Below, one piece after another: positions 23,739 to 31,750 of a stretch of DNA of 64,000 nucleotides. The stretch lies in contig NZ_JBQHUF010000010.1 in NCBI RefSeq assembly GCF_052065355.1, forward strand, positions 1-64,000. Reading direction: 5' to 3'. How positions within the stretch are numbered: position 1 is the first letter of the stretch; every line of letters starts with the position of its first letter. The stretch is from Flavonifractor sp052065355. GTDB taxonomy: Bacteria > Bacillota > Clostridia > Oscillospirales > Oscillospiraceae. The notes below the pieces were generated by a model that was not told the origin of the DNA, searched no databases, and was given only the letters and a program-made list of their open reading frames with translations. The position numbers were made by a program, and so were the translations under genes.

Positions 23739-24764
23739 TCAACCCCTATACATATCATAAATATGGGATAGGAACATTTTCATATCATCTAAGACATCGG
23801 GGGGATTGACAATCTTAACGCGCTTCCCAAATCCACACACCCACGCAAAAAACTGATCACTGATTTCCACGTCGGCAGTTACTATAAAATGCTTTTCGTC
23901 GTCCCGCCTATAAAATACATCAGGACTTGTTCCAAACCGCTCGACCGCCGTATCAAGCAAAGGGTTGATAAATCGAATACTGACACGCTTCCGCTCGCCG
24001 CCAAACATGGAGAACACGCGGCGGGTGTAAGTCTCCATATCTATCTTGGAAAATACCTCTGCGCCTTCCCGTAGCTCTGGAAGTACCTTGACCTCCTTCA
24101 TGCGGTCAATCCGATATGTCCGCATATCCTGGGCCTTATCATCAAAGGCCAGCAGATAATAGTTGCCTTCATTGATAAGCAGCTTGTAGGGGCTGACCTT
24201 ATAGGTGGCACCTTTGCGGCGTTCTACCTGTGTTATTCCATCTTGAAGTGTATATTTCAAATATTTAAAGCTGATTTTCTGCGGGGTATGGGGCTTGCCG
24301 TCTTGCTTGGTTGCCATGGCCTGATTAATCTTTGTAATGATCGCCATGGTTCCCTTTTGGGTTGTTTTCACCCGGTCACACAGGAACACTTCCCGTTGAA
24401 GCTGCTCCGCTTGATAGGTGCTGCAAAACTCACCCAGCGTGTCCACCAAATCTTTTGCTTGCCGAGCGGATATGAACTTTGCCGCGTGGACACACTCAGC
24501 CAGCAACCGCAGATCGTCAAACTCAAATTGACGTGACAGCAGCCGGTATTTGCCGCCCTGCCCGCCTTCTATATCCATCCCGAACACATCCCGTAGGGCG
24601 GCAATATCCCGGTAGATGGCGCGGCGCTCCGCCTCAATCCCGCACTCGGCTTTTAGATAGTCCACCACATCCCCGGCGGTAACGGGGTGGTTCTCGTCGG
24701 AGTTCTCCAAAAAGTATTTGGCAACATAGAGCGTTTTCACCTTTTGGTTTTCTGACTTTGCCAT
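23739..24764 (-). CDS. WYL-domain transcriptional regulator
   Basis: 341 residues. N-terminal winged helix (1-75, VDYLKAECGIEAERRAIYRDIAAL is split here by the recognition helix), then a WYL domain (about 150-240: YKVSPYKLLINEGNYYLLAF and TYRIDRMKEVKVL) and a C-terminal WCX extension. WYL proteins bind ligands, often nucleic acids, and control defence and mobile-element genes. It is the first gene of a leftward unit with the membrane protein that the nested element has split. What it controls is not evident from the sequence. Confidence 0.88.
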   Translation of the reverse strand: MAKSENQKVKTLYVAKYFLENSDENHPVTAGDVVDYLKAECGIEAERRAIYRDIAALRDVFGMDIEGGQGGKYRLLSRQFEFDDLRLLAECVHAAKFISARQAKDLVDTLGEFCSTYQAEQLQREVFLCDRVKTTQKGTMAIITKINQAMATKQDGKPHTPQKISFKYLKYTLQDGITQVERRKGATYKVSPYKLLINEGNYYLLAFDDKAQDMRTYRIDRMKEVKVLPELREGAEVFSKIDMETYTRRVFSMFGGERKRVSIRFINPLLDTAVERFGTSPDVFYRRDDEKHFIVTADVEISDQFFAWVCGFGKRVKIVNPPDVLDDMKMFLSHIYDMYRG

Positions 24765-24870
24765 GTGCGCCGCCTCGCTTTCCCGGTCTTATGTCCAGTG
24801 TATCACAAAATCAGGAAAAAGGCAGCAGCAAAGAGTACTGGGGCCGCTCGTGTCGAGCGGCCCTAGGCTG

Positions 24871-25434
24871 TCAAATGAGCTGCGCGTGGTTCTGGATTGC
24901 TGTTTCTATCCGTTGTGGCTCAATGCCGATATACCGCTGTGTGACGGCGGCGGAGCTGTGCTGTAATAGCCGCTGCACCAGGGCTATGTCATAGCCGTTT
25001 GCCTTGTAAATCTCCGTGGCGTACCACTTGCGGAAGCTGTGGGTGCTGACCCCCTCAAAGCCCAGGTACTCGCACACGATATGGAGCTGCTTCTGTATGG
25101 CCCTCTCAGTGATGGGAAATATCAGGGTGTTTCGGTCTATACCGTTCCGCAAGCAATAATTTTCAATATACTGCTGAATGACCAGGGGAACAGTGAACAC
25201 CCGGCGCTTGCCGGTTTTCTACTCGGTGATCTCCAGGCGGTATCTGTCCCCGTCCCGGACAATATCGCAGGGCCGCAGCTTCAATATGTCGCTGATCCGC
25301 AAGCCTAAATTTCCTTCCAGCACCAAGGCGGTGGCTATCCGCTCATTGGGGCGGCAACCGCTGAACCCCTCTCGCATGGTCTGGATGATCTCTTTATATT
25401 GCTCGGTGGTGAGCGCCTTGGTTTTCTTGTTCAT
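24871..25434 (-). pseudogene. XerD-like tyrosine recombinase broken by TAG
   Basis: A single frame of 188 codons interrupted by TAG between RLEITE and KTGKRRVFTV, where relatives have a residue such as Gln (CAG). The rest is complete: catalytic Arg in NLGLRISDILKL, Lys in the TGKRR turn, THSFRKWYA, the LLQHSSAAVTQRY region and the C-terminal tail. ATG 25434 follows GGAGG. It is a minimal catalytic-domain recombinase as found in clostridial conjugative elements, in addition to the integrase at the left end. Both parts alone lack a full active site. Confidence 0.8.
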
Positions 25435-25594
25435 GGTGGCCTCCATCGTCAAAAGTTCGTTTTTTGAGGCGGGAAAGTTCGTGTATTTCGGGCCGCAGCG
25501 GGAAAGTCCTGTGATTGCTGGATTTTGGTGTTCGTATTTCTGGACTTATACGAACTTCGGGAAGTGGGCGGGGATTTCTCCCCGCCCTTCCCTG

Positions 25595-26242
25595 TCAACC
25601 GGCCATCACCATCCGCTCGTTGCAGTCCAGGCAAGCGATATTCACCGCTTTGGTGGCCCGAACGGAATTCCCGCAGCAGGGGCAGATATATTTTCTCGTG
25701 CTGGACGGGCGCGGCGGCGGGGTGGTTCCTGTGCCGCTGTGTGTCCCCGTGCCGGTGACCTGGAAACCGGCAAACTCGTTGCGGTTTATGAGAATGTCGG
25801 TCAAGCCGTTCTCTAATACAAAGTCAAGCAGCGCCTCGCCGGGAGCAGTATGTGACCATCCATATTTGTCGCTGTGGGTGACGGTCAGGCCGTGGGCCTC
25901 CGCCGCCGCTTTGAACTTCCGGTTGTGGTAGGTGTTGCCCCGGCTACAATCCTGCACGCCGTTCTCGAAGTTGTAGTAGTGAACCATTTCGTGAAGCAGA
26001 GTCGCCGCCACTTCCTCAATGGGGCGGGCCAGCGTTCCGGCCCCGATGTTGATTTCATGGGTGCCGCCCAGCTTGGAAACCCAGGTATCTTCCCGCAGGG
26101 AGAAGTGACCGTAGGCGCGGGGCGTAGACTGGATAGTAATGGTGGGTCTTGAAAGTGTACCTTCAAAGAATTCAGCGTTCAGCAGGTCAAACACTTTGTT
26201 GAGATACCCGGCTACGCGGTTATAGCTTGTCAGTTCCTTCAT
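25595..26242 (-). CDS. SprT-like zinc metalloprotein
   Basis: 215 residues. The SprT-like domain (1-130) has the zinc/active-site motif LLHEMVHYYN near residue 83 and a further His in NRKFKAAAEAHG. A Thr/Gly/Pro-rich linker (THSGTGTTPPPRPSS) and a C-terminal zinc ribbon CPCCGN..CLDC follow. SprT/Spartan proteins cut proteins crosslinked to DNA. Versions with this layout are common on conjugative elements, where they may free DNA ends or counter host proteins. ATG 26242 follows AGGAGAG. Confidence 0.88.
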   Translation of the reverse strand: MKELTSYNRVAGYLNKVFDLLNAEFFEGTLSRPTITIQSTPRAYGHFSLREDTWVSKLGGTHEINIGAGTLARPIEEVAATLLHEMVHYYNFENGVQDCSRGNTYHNRKFKAAAEAHGLTVTHSDKYGWSHTAPGEALLDFVLENGLTDILINRNEFAGFQVTGTGTHSGTGTTPPPRPSSTRKYICPCCGNSVRATKAVNIACLDCNERMVMAG

Positions 26243-26372
26243 GTCTTTATCTCTCCTGTTCTTGATTTTGGGGAGAGGGCAAGCTATAATGTTCTTGCCC
26301 TCTCCGTTGCGGTTTGGGTGGAAGCTCTTTGTCCGCTTGCTTTGGTCGGCGTGTCGGACAAGGGGCTTTTCT
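26243..26372. other. Short intergenic stretch with a hairpin
   Basis: No gene. It holds the perfect-looking stem GGAGAGGGCAAG / CTTGCCCTCTCC (about 26272-26305), without a clear T-run, and may separate the transcripts of the 92-residue protein and the SprT-like gene. Confidence 0.5.
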
Positions 26373-26651
26373 TTATGCGCTGATGGTAAAGCGGCGGCTC
26401 TGGCTCTGCTTGGTGAAGGCTTTGTAGAGATCGCCGTACACCTTCTTGAAAGCGGTGGTGTCGAAGCGGTTGGAGAGAACGGAAGTCCAGCGGACGATGT
26501 ACTTTCCAGCGGCCAGCTCTTCGGTGTCGCGCTCCATCATTTCGGCCTTAATGCTGTCCCGAATGGCTTCGGCCTCCGCCTTGGCCTCTTCAATAACAGC
26601 CTCCCACTCGTTCAGGGCCTCAATCTTGGCTACCAATTCGTTCTTGCTCAT
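26373..26651 (-). CDS. Small helical phage-like protein (92 residues)
   Basis: A charged helical protein (LVAKIEALNEWEAVIEEAKA then a Lys/Arg-rich C-terminal part). The arrangement resembles small proteins of phages and conjugative elements related to siphovirus Gp157-type factors, but the match is weak. It is transcribed leftward from a region shared with the divergent XRE gene and so probably under its control. ATG 26651 follows AAAGGAG. Confidence 0.55.
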   Translation of the reverse strand: MSKNELVAKIEALNEWEAVIEEAKAEAEAIRDSIKAEMMERDTEELAAGKYIVRWTSVLSNRFDTTAFKKVYGDLYKAFTKQSQSRRFTISA

Positions 26652-26711
26652 AGCTCATTCTCCTTTGTTTTATTGGGTGGTCCCCCTTAACTGTCTTTAT
26701 TATAGACTAAT

Positions 26712-26790
26712 TTTCGTGCATATTCAATTGGCAACATGCACGAAATAGCGACCATATTCTTGTGAAATTTATGCACTTGAAATCGTGCAT
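26712..26790. promoter_or_regulatory. Candidate operators between divergent genes
   Basis: A perfect 10-base inverted repeat TTTCGTGCAT (26712-26721) / ATGCACGAAA (26736-26745) is followed by a second pair ATGCAC (26771-26776) / GTGCAT (26785-26790). All contain the same word, CGTGCAT or its complement. The position between a divergent small gene and an XRE regulator suggests binding sites of that regulator. Confidence 0.6.
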
Positions 26791-26860
26791 ATTCTGTGCT
26801 AAAATAAGGACAATGGAAGAGGAGCGCAATTTTTTGTGCGCCCCGGAGGGAGGTCAAACT

Positions 26861-27067
26861 ATGCCGCTTCGTTTTAAGGTAGACATATTAGATTCACTCA
26901 AAGAAAAGGGCTACACGACATACACGCTACGGAAAGAAAATATTTTAAGTCAATCGACTATCCAAAAGCTCCGGGATGGTAAGGGGCTGGCGTGGGATAA
27001 TATTGAGCGCCTTTGCGCCCTTCTGGACTGTCAGCCGGGGGATTTGCTGGAATACATCAAGGAATAG
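26861..27067 (+). CDS. Small XRE-family repressor-like protein
   Basis: 68 residues, a bare helix-turn-helix of the Cro/C1 type: DILDSLKEKGYTTYTLRKEN, recognition helix LSQSTIQKLRDGK, and the ending ERLCALLDCQPGDLLEYIKE, which is typical of this widespread clostridial group. ATG 26861 is preferred over upstream starts because GGAGGGAGG precedes it. The TAG stop overlaps the ribosome site of the next small gene. Likely represses its own operon and the divergent gene through the repeats just upstream. Confidence 0.85.
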   Translation: MPLRFKVDILDSLKEKGYTTYTLRKENILSQSTIQKLRDGKGLAWDNIERLCALLDCQPGDLLEYIKE

Positions 27068-27078
27068 GAGGTACTTCC

Positions 27079-27210
27079 ATGTTTGGAGATACGGAATTGC
27101 CTCTGGCCCTTATCATGGAAGAGATTTTAGGCTGGGAGAAGAAGCCCGGTGAAAAGGATGAAGAAGAGAAGGAAACCACACAACTTTCATCAACTTCCAA
27201 AAAGCCTTGA
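27079..27210 (+). CDS. Small acidic protein after the XRE gene
   Basis: 43 residues, MFGDTELPLALIMEEILGWE and an acidic/lysine tail. AGGAGG lies directly before its ATG, and the gene is coupled to the XRE gene, 11 bases apart. No family recognised; it could be a partner or anti-repressor. Confidence 0.5.
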   Translation: MFGDTELPLALIMEEILGWEKKPGEKDEEEKETTQLSSTSKKP

Positions 27211-27216
27211 ATACAA

Positions 27217-27263
27217 AAAGAGAAGTCGGAGAGAAGATTTTACATCTTCCTCCGACTTCTTGA
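27217..27263 (+). terminator. Terminator of the XRE unit
   Basis: The stem AAGTCGGAG..CTCCGACTT around an AT-rich loop carries the end of the rightward XRE transcript. It is followed by TCTTGACATTTT rather than a clean T-run. Confidence 0.65.
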
Positions 27264-27298
27264 CATTTTAATACATCTTCCAGGCGGGGCCTGTCAAA

Positions 27299-27616
27299 TC
27301 AGCCCGTACTATTAAGTTTGAAATAGAACTTCGACATTTTATCTACCATCTTCTGCAATTCTGTTTCTGCTGTCTGCTCTACGCCTTTTTCAATCTGCTC
27401 TGTATTGTCTGCAATAATACTTCTCTCTAAACAGTCCAATAAATCACGGCGCCTTTGCAGGAATTGAAGAAAGCGTTGTGGACGCAAGAAGTCTTTGCTC
27501 TGCTTGTGCAGCTTGTAGGTGGGACTGTCTTTGTCAGCAAAAGTTTCCAGCCAGCTATCCCAGCTTTCCTCTTGCTCAAACTCTCTGAAAATCTTTAGTA
27601 TCTGCTATTGTACCAT
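27299..27616 (-). pseudogene. Small element protein broken by TAG at codon 4
   Basis: ATG 27616, with AAAGGGG before it, is followed by GTA CAA TAG. The same frame then runs on unbroken for 101 codons (CAG ATA CTA AAG ..., reading QILKIFREFEQEESWDSWLE) to TGA at 27301-27299. The nonsense codon sits next to CAA and CAG and is one C-to-T step from Gln. The product would be a charged helical protein of about 105 residues, family not recognised. Translation of the rest from an internal start is possible but no ribosome site is seen. Confidence 0.65.
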
Positions 27617-27664
27617 GGTATTACCCCTTTCGATAAATTTTGATATGCACTTTTCAAGTGTGAC

Positions 27665-27738
27665 AGCGGAAACCCGGCGTGCCCCGTGGGGACTATATCT
27701 TTTCTTTTAACCCCCTCGGGGCGTGCCGGGTTTCCGCT
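27665..27738. repeat. Long inverted repeat
   Basis: Two 21-base arms (27665-27685 and 27718-27738) pair except for a central GT/GT step, with a 32-base loop. The arm contains GCGGAAACCCGGC. It lies between two leftward pseudogenes. It lacks an adjacent T-run on either side and is longer than a usual terminator. Confidence 0.75.
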
Positions 27739-27742
27739 GGAA

Positions 27743-29950
27743 TTACACGGAAAGTACCAAATAGTGACCACGCTTTATCCTTTTTAGGACACCGCTATCA
27801 ACCAGCCTTTTCCGGGCCTTATCATCTGTGTACCCCATTTCTACAAGTTGCTTTGTAGTCAGAGTATCACCTACCTTTATAGCTCCACACGCGGCAGAAA
27901 ATCGCGTCTGTACTTTCTTTTTGCCCTTCTCCTTGTTTCTGGCGGCGTTGGTTTCGCGGTTGTATTTTGCCATCTCGTCAGGGTCTTTCAAATCCCGGCT
28001 GTCCATCAACTCAACATCTGTGTTGTAGTCAATCACAAACTTGAAGTCGGCGGCGGGTATTGCCCCGGACAATGGAAATGGAGCGGAACCGCTCACAAGG
28101 TAATCCCTCACCCATTCTGTTATTGCTTTTCGGTCTGCTGCCGCAAGGGTAAGACGCTTTCCGTCCTGGTAGTACAATGCAGGGAAAATCTGCTTCTTTA
28201 CCTTGTTGTAGGGAAGGCAACCATTTCGGTAGTGGTCAAGAATTTCAATCAGCTATTTTTGCCAGCACTCCCAGGTCATTGACTGCCCTTCAAAGATTGC
28301 TTTGTCCTCCTGATAGTCCACAGAATAGCACCATGTATGTTGCGCGGCGGCGTCCAGCTTCATTCCCACGCCAAAGGTCACGAGCTTGGCTAAGCCATTC
28401 GGCCAGCGCAAGCGGGACAGCAGATCGTCAGCGGTTTTATTGTTATCTTCATCCCAGCAAAGAAGGGTCAGGCTCGTGTTATCCGCTTCATCCACTTCCA
28501 CCAGTTCATACTTTGCCGCTAAAATCTCATACATGAGTTTGGTACGCTGTCCGCTGGTCAGCCATAACACATCATCCGCCGCTTGCTCCAAAAACTTCAC
28601 TCGTTTTTTGACCTTGTTGTAGCGGTCAGGAAAGGCCAGTTTGAAAAAATCCTCTCGTTTCGAGCGGCTACCATTCCAGGCAATCCAATGTGCTGTCTTT
28701 TGCTTCCCGTCCTCTTCCGTCGTGATATTCTCCCAAGCAATAGGTAGGCCGCGAAAGGTCAGTCCGGCGGCGGTTTCTTCCAGCGCGGCGGAAGTATTCT
28801 TTTCGAGCGGCAACAGGACTTGCGGCTCTGCTATTTGTGTAACCGGCTTTTCCTCTGGAACCCAAAGGGGCAAAGATGCTCTCGCTGCTTCCAGCAGGGC
28901 GAAAAACTTTTCCTTCCCCTTATCTACGGGCGCATCCTTGTGATCGAGAGGGACGCCGGTATTTGGCAAATCAATAATACGACGGATTTCCATTCCGCCA
29001 ATATCCTTGATTTTTTCGGCCATACCTCTGGTCTTGTTATCATACAAATTCCAATCGCGGTCATCTTCTGACTGCTCTTGATATTGTCTGTCAAACGCAA
29101 GATATATCTTTCTGGCCCCACACTCATGGAGCATATTGATGTGATTGAAATGGCAGCCAAATGTATGTGACGCTACACTGTTTTTAATACCCCACTGGTG
29201 GGCCAACATGACACTTTTGGCCCCTTCAAAGATAATAGCTTCGCCGCTCTCTTTGATGTAGGGCGCTGCGATGTGCAATCCATAAAGGTTTTGAGAATTT
29301 GGAAAGCTCCAAGAGGTTTTCTCTTTATCTGGAAGCATCTCTCGGTATTTATCTTCCCTTAATAGCGGAACATATTTTGCCCTTGGCAGTCGAAGTATTT
29401 CCCGAAAGTCAACATCTGGATAACGCTTTCTAAATTCACTGCGAGGCATGAGAAAGCTTCGCTCATAGAAACCTACAATTTCACCCTGGATATTGTGGTG
29501 TGGGAAAATAATCGTTCTTTGCTCTGGGTGATACGCCACCTGATATAATTTGAGCATATCAACCGAAATACCATCTTTGGTATGCCATACAAGACGTTTC
29601 AGCGTTGCATCTGTTGTATCAAGGTGACTGTAAATATCTTTTATAATCTCAGGATCAATACCCGGAACAGGATCAATGTGTTCCAATTTGAACAGTCGTT
29701 CTGTGTAACTAAAGTCAGCATCGATTGGTGTTCGGCCCGACAGATCAATCGCCTTGCCATCAATCCAGTTTTCAATAAAGTTCTTTGCCTCATAAGGCTC
29801 ATCAAAATCAAGCGCTCTTTTCACCCAAGTGTGAAGCAGCATACCACCGCCACATTCGCTGAAACAATTTACCTTCAAAGTCGTTGGGTCAAAAAGCGCT
29901 GAATGGCTATTGCCATGGTGACATAGACCAATAATCTGGATGTTCCTTCT
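27743..29950 (-). pseudogene. Toprim primase-like gene, 5' end lost and TAG inside
   Basis: One leftward frame of about 735 codons. Near its visible start it has a CHC2-like zinc motif (CHHGNSHSALFD..CFSECGGGM). A Toprim segment follows (EAIIFEGAKSVMLAHQWGI..IYLAFDRQ), then a C-terminal region. A TAG at 28255-28253 (WECWQK stop LIEILDHYRNG) interrupts it, and the frame continues intact to TAA at 27743. No start codon fits: the 5' end merges at about 29950 into the end of the gene at 29907-30368, in another frame, suggesting a deletion. Related primases start replication of excised conjugative elements. Confidence 0.7.
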
Positions 29951-30368
29951 TTTCTTCCTGCTTCTTCTGGAAGGAAACGAGATCAACCACCTTGGAGGCA
30001 TTGGTATTAAAATCGGGCTGCTCCTTGTACTTGGGGAACTGGGCCTCAAACCAATCCCGCACGAACTTGTAGGGACTGGGCTGCTCCAGGGAACAGGTCT
30101 TGACTACCTCAAACTGGGCCAGCAGCTCGTTGGCGTTCTGGAACACGCTCATGTACTTCTCCATGTTGGCGTAGGTCAGGTTCTTGGTGGGACGGGCCTT
30201 CTTGGGAGCGCGGCGGGTCTTGCGGATGATGGTCAGGCCGGGGAAGTCGGCGCGAATCTGCTGCAACAGCTTGTATTCCTGAGAAGTAGGGTTACTGGCG
30301 GCATCCTCAAAAGCCTTGGTCATGGTCAGGGTGTTGTTCACAAAGTCTACCTTGTAAGTGTTCTTCAT
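29907..30368 (-). CDS. Phage/ICE-type small protein, probably fused at its end
   Basis: 153 residues with the phrase NLTYANMEKYMSVFQNANEL and a C-terminal PYKFVRDWFEAQFPKYKEQP. It is paralogous to 30663-31097, with the same order of motifs. The last 11 residues, HPDYWSMSPWQ, are encoded by sequence that in another frame belongs to the primase (zinc motif), so the natural C-terminus seems replaced. ATG 30368 follows AGGAGG. Function unknown. Confidence 0.65.
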   Translation of the reverse strand: MKNTYKVDFVNNTLTMTKAFEDAASNPTSQEYKLLQQIRADFPGLTIIRKTRRAPKKARPTKNLTYANMEKYMSVFQNANELLAQFEVVKTCSLEQPSPYKFVRDWFEAQFPKYKEQPDFNTNASKVVDLVSFQKKQEEKKEHPDYWSMSPWQ

Positions 30369-30403
30369 GGTAATTTCCTCCTAAAAATCAATTCTGGTTT
30401 GGC

Positions 30404-30613
30404 TTAAAAGTCGGTGTAGAGATCGGGGGTCTGATCTTCGTAGAGCGGCGGGTTGGGACATGCGCCTTTCTGCTCGTTGTATTCGGCGGTGAACTCGGCT
30501 TCCAGCACTTTGTCGGGCAGCGCCGTCAGGCGCGCTTCCTCTTTGTCGCGCTCGTCGTAGGTCTTGCAGAAGGACAGCAAGTAATAGGTCATGTAGCCAC
30601 GGGTGAATTTCAT
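30404..30613 (-). CDS. Small hypothetical protein (69 residues)
   Basis: MKFTRGYMTYYLLSFCKTYD.. to LYTDF. ATG 30613 is preceded by AAAGGAGC; the longer upstream frame overlaps the paralogous gene and is not supported. It lies between the two paralogues in one leftward unit (36 and 50 bases). No domain recognised. Confidence 0.6.
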   Translation of the reverse strand: MKFTRGYMTYYLLSFCKTYDERDKEEARLTALPDKVLEAEFTAEYNEQKGACPNPPLYEDQTPDLYTDF

Positions 30614-30662
30614 CGTATTAAGCTCCTTTTCTGATTTTTGAGAAGTGTACTTCAAAGAGTGT

Positions 30663-31097
30663 TTACTGATTGGCAGCAAGCAGGAAATCAACGGTTTCTT
30701 TCTCGCTGGTGGTTTCCGCCTCACTGCTGTCAGCAAAGAACTCCTTGTATTCGTCATACTTGGGGAACTTGGCAAGGAACCAGGCCAGCACGGCGCGGTA
30801 AGGATTCTGCTGGATGGCGGCGGTCTCCTTCTGATCGTTGAACTCCTTGATAAGCGCCTTGCCATTGGGCTGCATGTTCAGGAACCGCTCCATGTTGGCG
30901 TAAGTCAGATTCTTGTAGGTGCGCTTGCTGGTGTTCTTCTTGATGGTCTTGGTCACCATCTGGGCGCTGGGAAAGTCCTGACGGTAGGCTCTCCACTCTC
31001 TGTATTCAGGAGTGCCGAAGATACGGGCCTGCTTCTCGAAAGCCTTGGTGACCTGGGCGTGGGTGTCGTCGATGTAGATGATAGCGTTCTTTTTCAT
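30663..31097 (-). CDS. Phage/ICE-type small protein, paralogue
   Basis: 144 residues. It shares the block NLTYANMERFLNMQPNGKAL and the tail PYRAVLAWFLAKFPKYDEY with 29907-30368. First gene of the leftward unit at the right end of the element; ATG 31097 follows AAGGAG. The N-terminal part is basic, the C-terminus acidic (DSSEAETTSEKETVDFLL). A DNA-associated accessory protein is possible, but no function is known. Confidence 0.65.
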   Translation of the reverse strand: MKKNAIIYIDDTHAQVTKAFEKQARIFGTPEYREWRAYRQDFPSAQMVTKTIKKNTSKRTYKNLTYANMERFLNMQPNGKALIKEFNDQKETAAIQQNPYRAVLAWFLAKFPKYDEYKEFFADSSEAETTSEKETVDFLLAANQ

Positions 31098-31241
31098 GGT
31101 GGTATTCTCCTTATTTCATTTATTTTTCTTTTAAGAGGTTTTGTTTTTCTCTTGTTCTCTGTCCCTCTTTGTGCTTTAAGTATAGCATGGGCAAAGAGAA
31201 AACCTGTACTTTAACAATGACATGTGATATAATCTAACTAT

Positions 31242-31270
31242 GAAAAAAGCAGCCTCGAAGGGCTGCTGGA
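31242..31270 (-). terminator. Terminator reading leftward at the element's right end
   Basis: On the minus strand the stem AGCAGCCC/TTCG/AGGCTGCT-type hairpin is followed by TTTTTT. It would stop transcripts entering from the rubrerythrin side. The flanking stretch 31098-31433 holds no believable gene. Confidence 0.7.
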
Positions 31271-31433
31271 ATCAAGAGAAAAACGGCAATTTTGATTCCC
31301 TTTGGCTTCAATCCGATGAAAAGTCTCTGATTTTCCTTCTGATTGGGCCAAAACTTCATAAAAGTTGATGGTTTTTCTCTAAAACTTGTTATTAAGCGGT
31401 GAAAACTGCTTGATATTGGTGCAATTCTGGTGA

Positions 31434-31495
31434 GTTGCACATGTGAAAGTCAAAAAAGTGTGAAGAGAGGAAAAGTTGCACACCAAGTTGCACAC
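31434..31495. promoter_or_regulatory. Candidate integrase arm-binding sites, right end
   Basis: GTTGCACATGTG (31434-31445) and two direct copies of GTTGCACAC (31475-31483 and 31487-31495). They repeat the words seen beside the integrase at 14115-14179. The last copy overlaps the first bases of the duplicated rubrerythrin segment. Confidence 0.55.
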
Positions 31496-31750
31496 TTCGG
31501 CGGCGTTAACGCCAAAAGAGAGGGAACCGGTTTCCCGATTCCCTCTCGAAAAGTGCTTGTTGATCCGGTTTGGATTAGCCGAAGTAACGCTTCAGCAGGC
31601 CCTCGAAAGCCTTGCCGTGACGGGCCTCGTCGCGAGCCATCTCGTGCACGGTGTCGTGGATGGCGTCCAGGTTCAGCTCCTTGGCCTTCTTGGCCAGGTC
31701 GAACTTGCCCTGGGTAGCGCCGTTCTCGGCGTCAACACGCATCTCCAGGT
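31489..31750. repeat. Right copy of the 262-bp attachment duplication
   Basis: Gap-free counterpart of 13799-14060. It contains the terminator of the intact rubrerythrin gene (about 31517-31546) and its last 58 codons. Because this copy completes an intact gene, it is probably the tail brought in by the element. Confidence 0.88.

Larger units (their letters stand above)
14061..31488. mobile_element. Integrated element in the rubrerythrin 3' end, decayed ICE/IME-like
   Basis: About 17.4 kb between two copies of the rubrerythrin tail; with the element-borne copy it would extend to about 31750. A tyrosine integrase lies at the left end, reading inward. Repeats of the type GTTGCACAC lie at both ends and could be integrase arm sites. 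Contents of the outer element: Int, a split membrane-protein gene, a WYL regulator, a broken XerD-like gene, a SprT-like metalloprotein, a small XRE regulator, a broken Toprim primase and phage-like small proteins. No relaxase or type IV secretion genes of its own are seen. A second element (15.78-23.41 kb) is nested inside. Exact crossover point not fixed. Confidence 0.85.

Noticed and set aside
24871..28255. Full amber recoding of the outer element
   Set aside because: Other genes of the same element, such as the XRE gene ending at 27067, use TAG as a normal stop with no sensible reading beyond it. Nonsense mutation is kept as the default.
31234..31440. 68-codon minus frame near the right end of the element
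   Set aside because: It runs through the leftward terminator and has no ribosome site.
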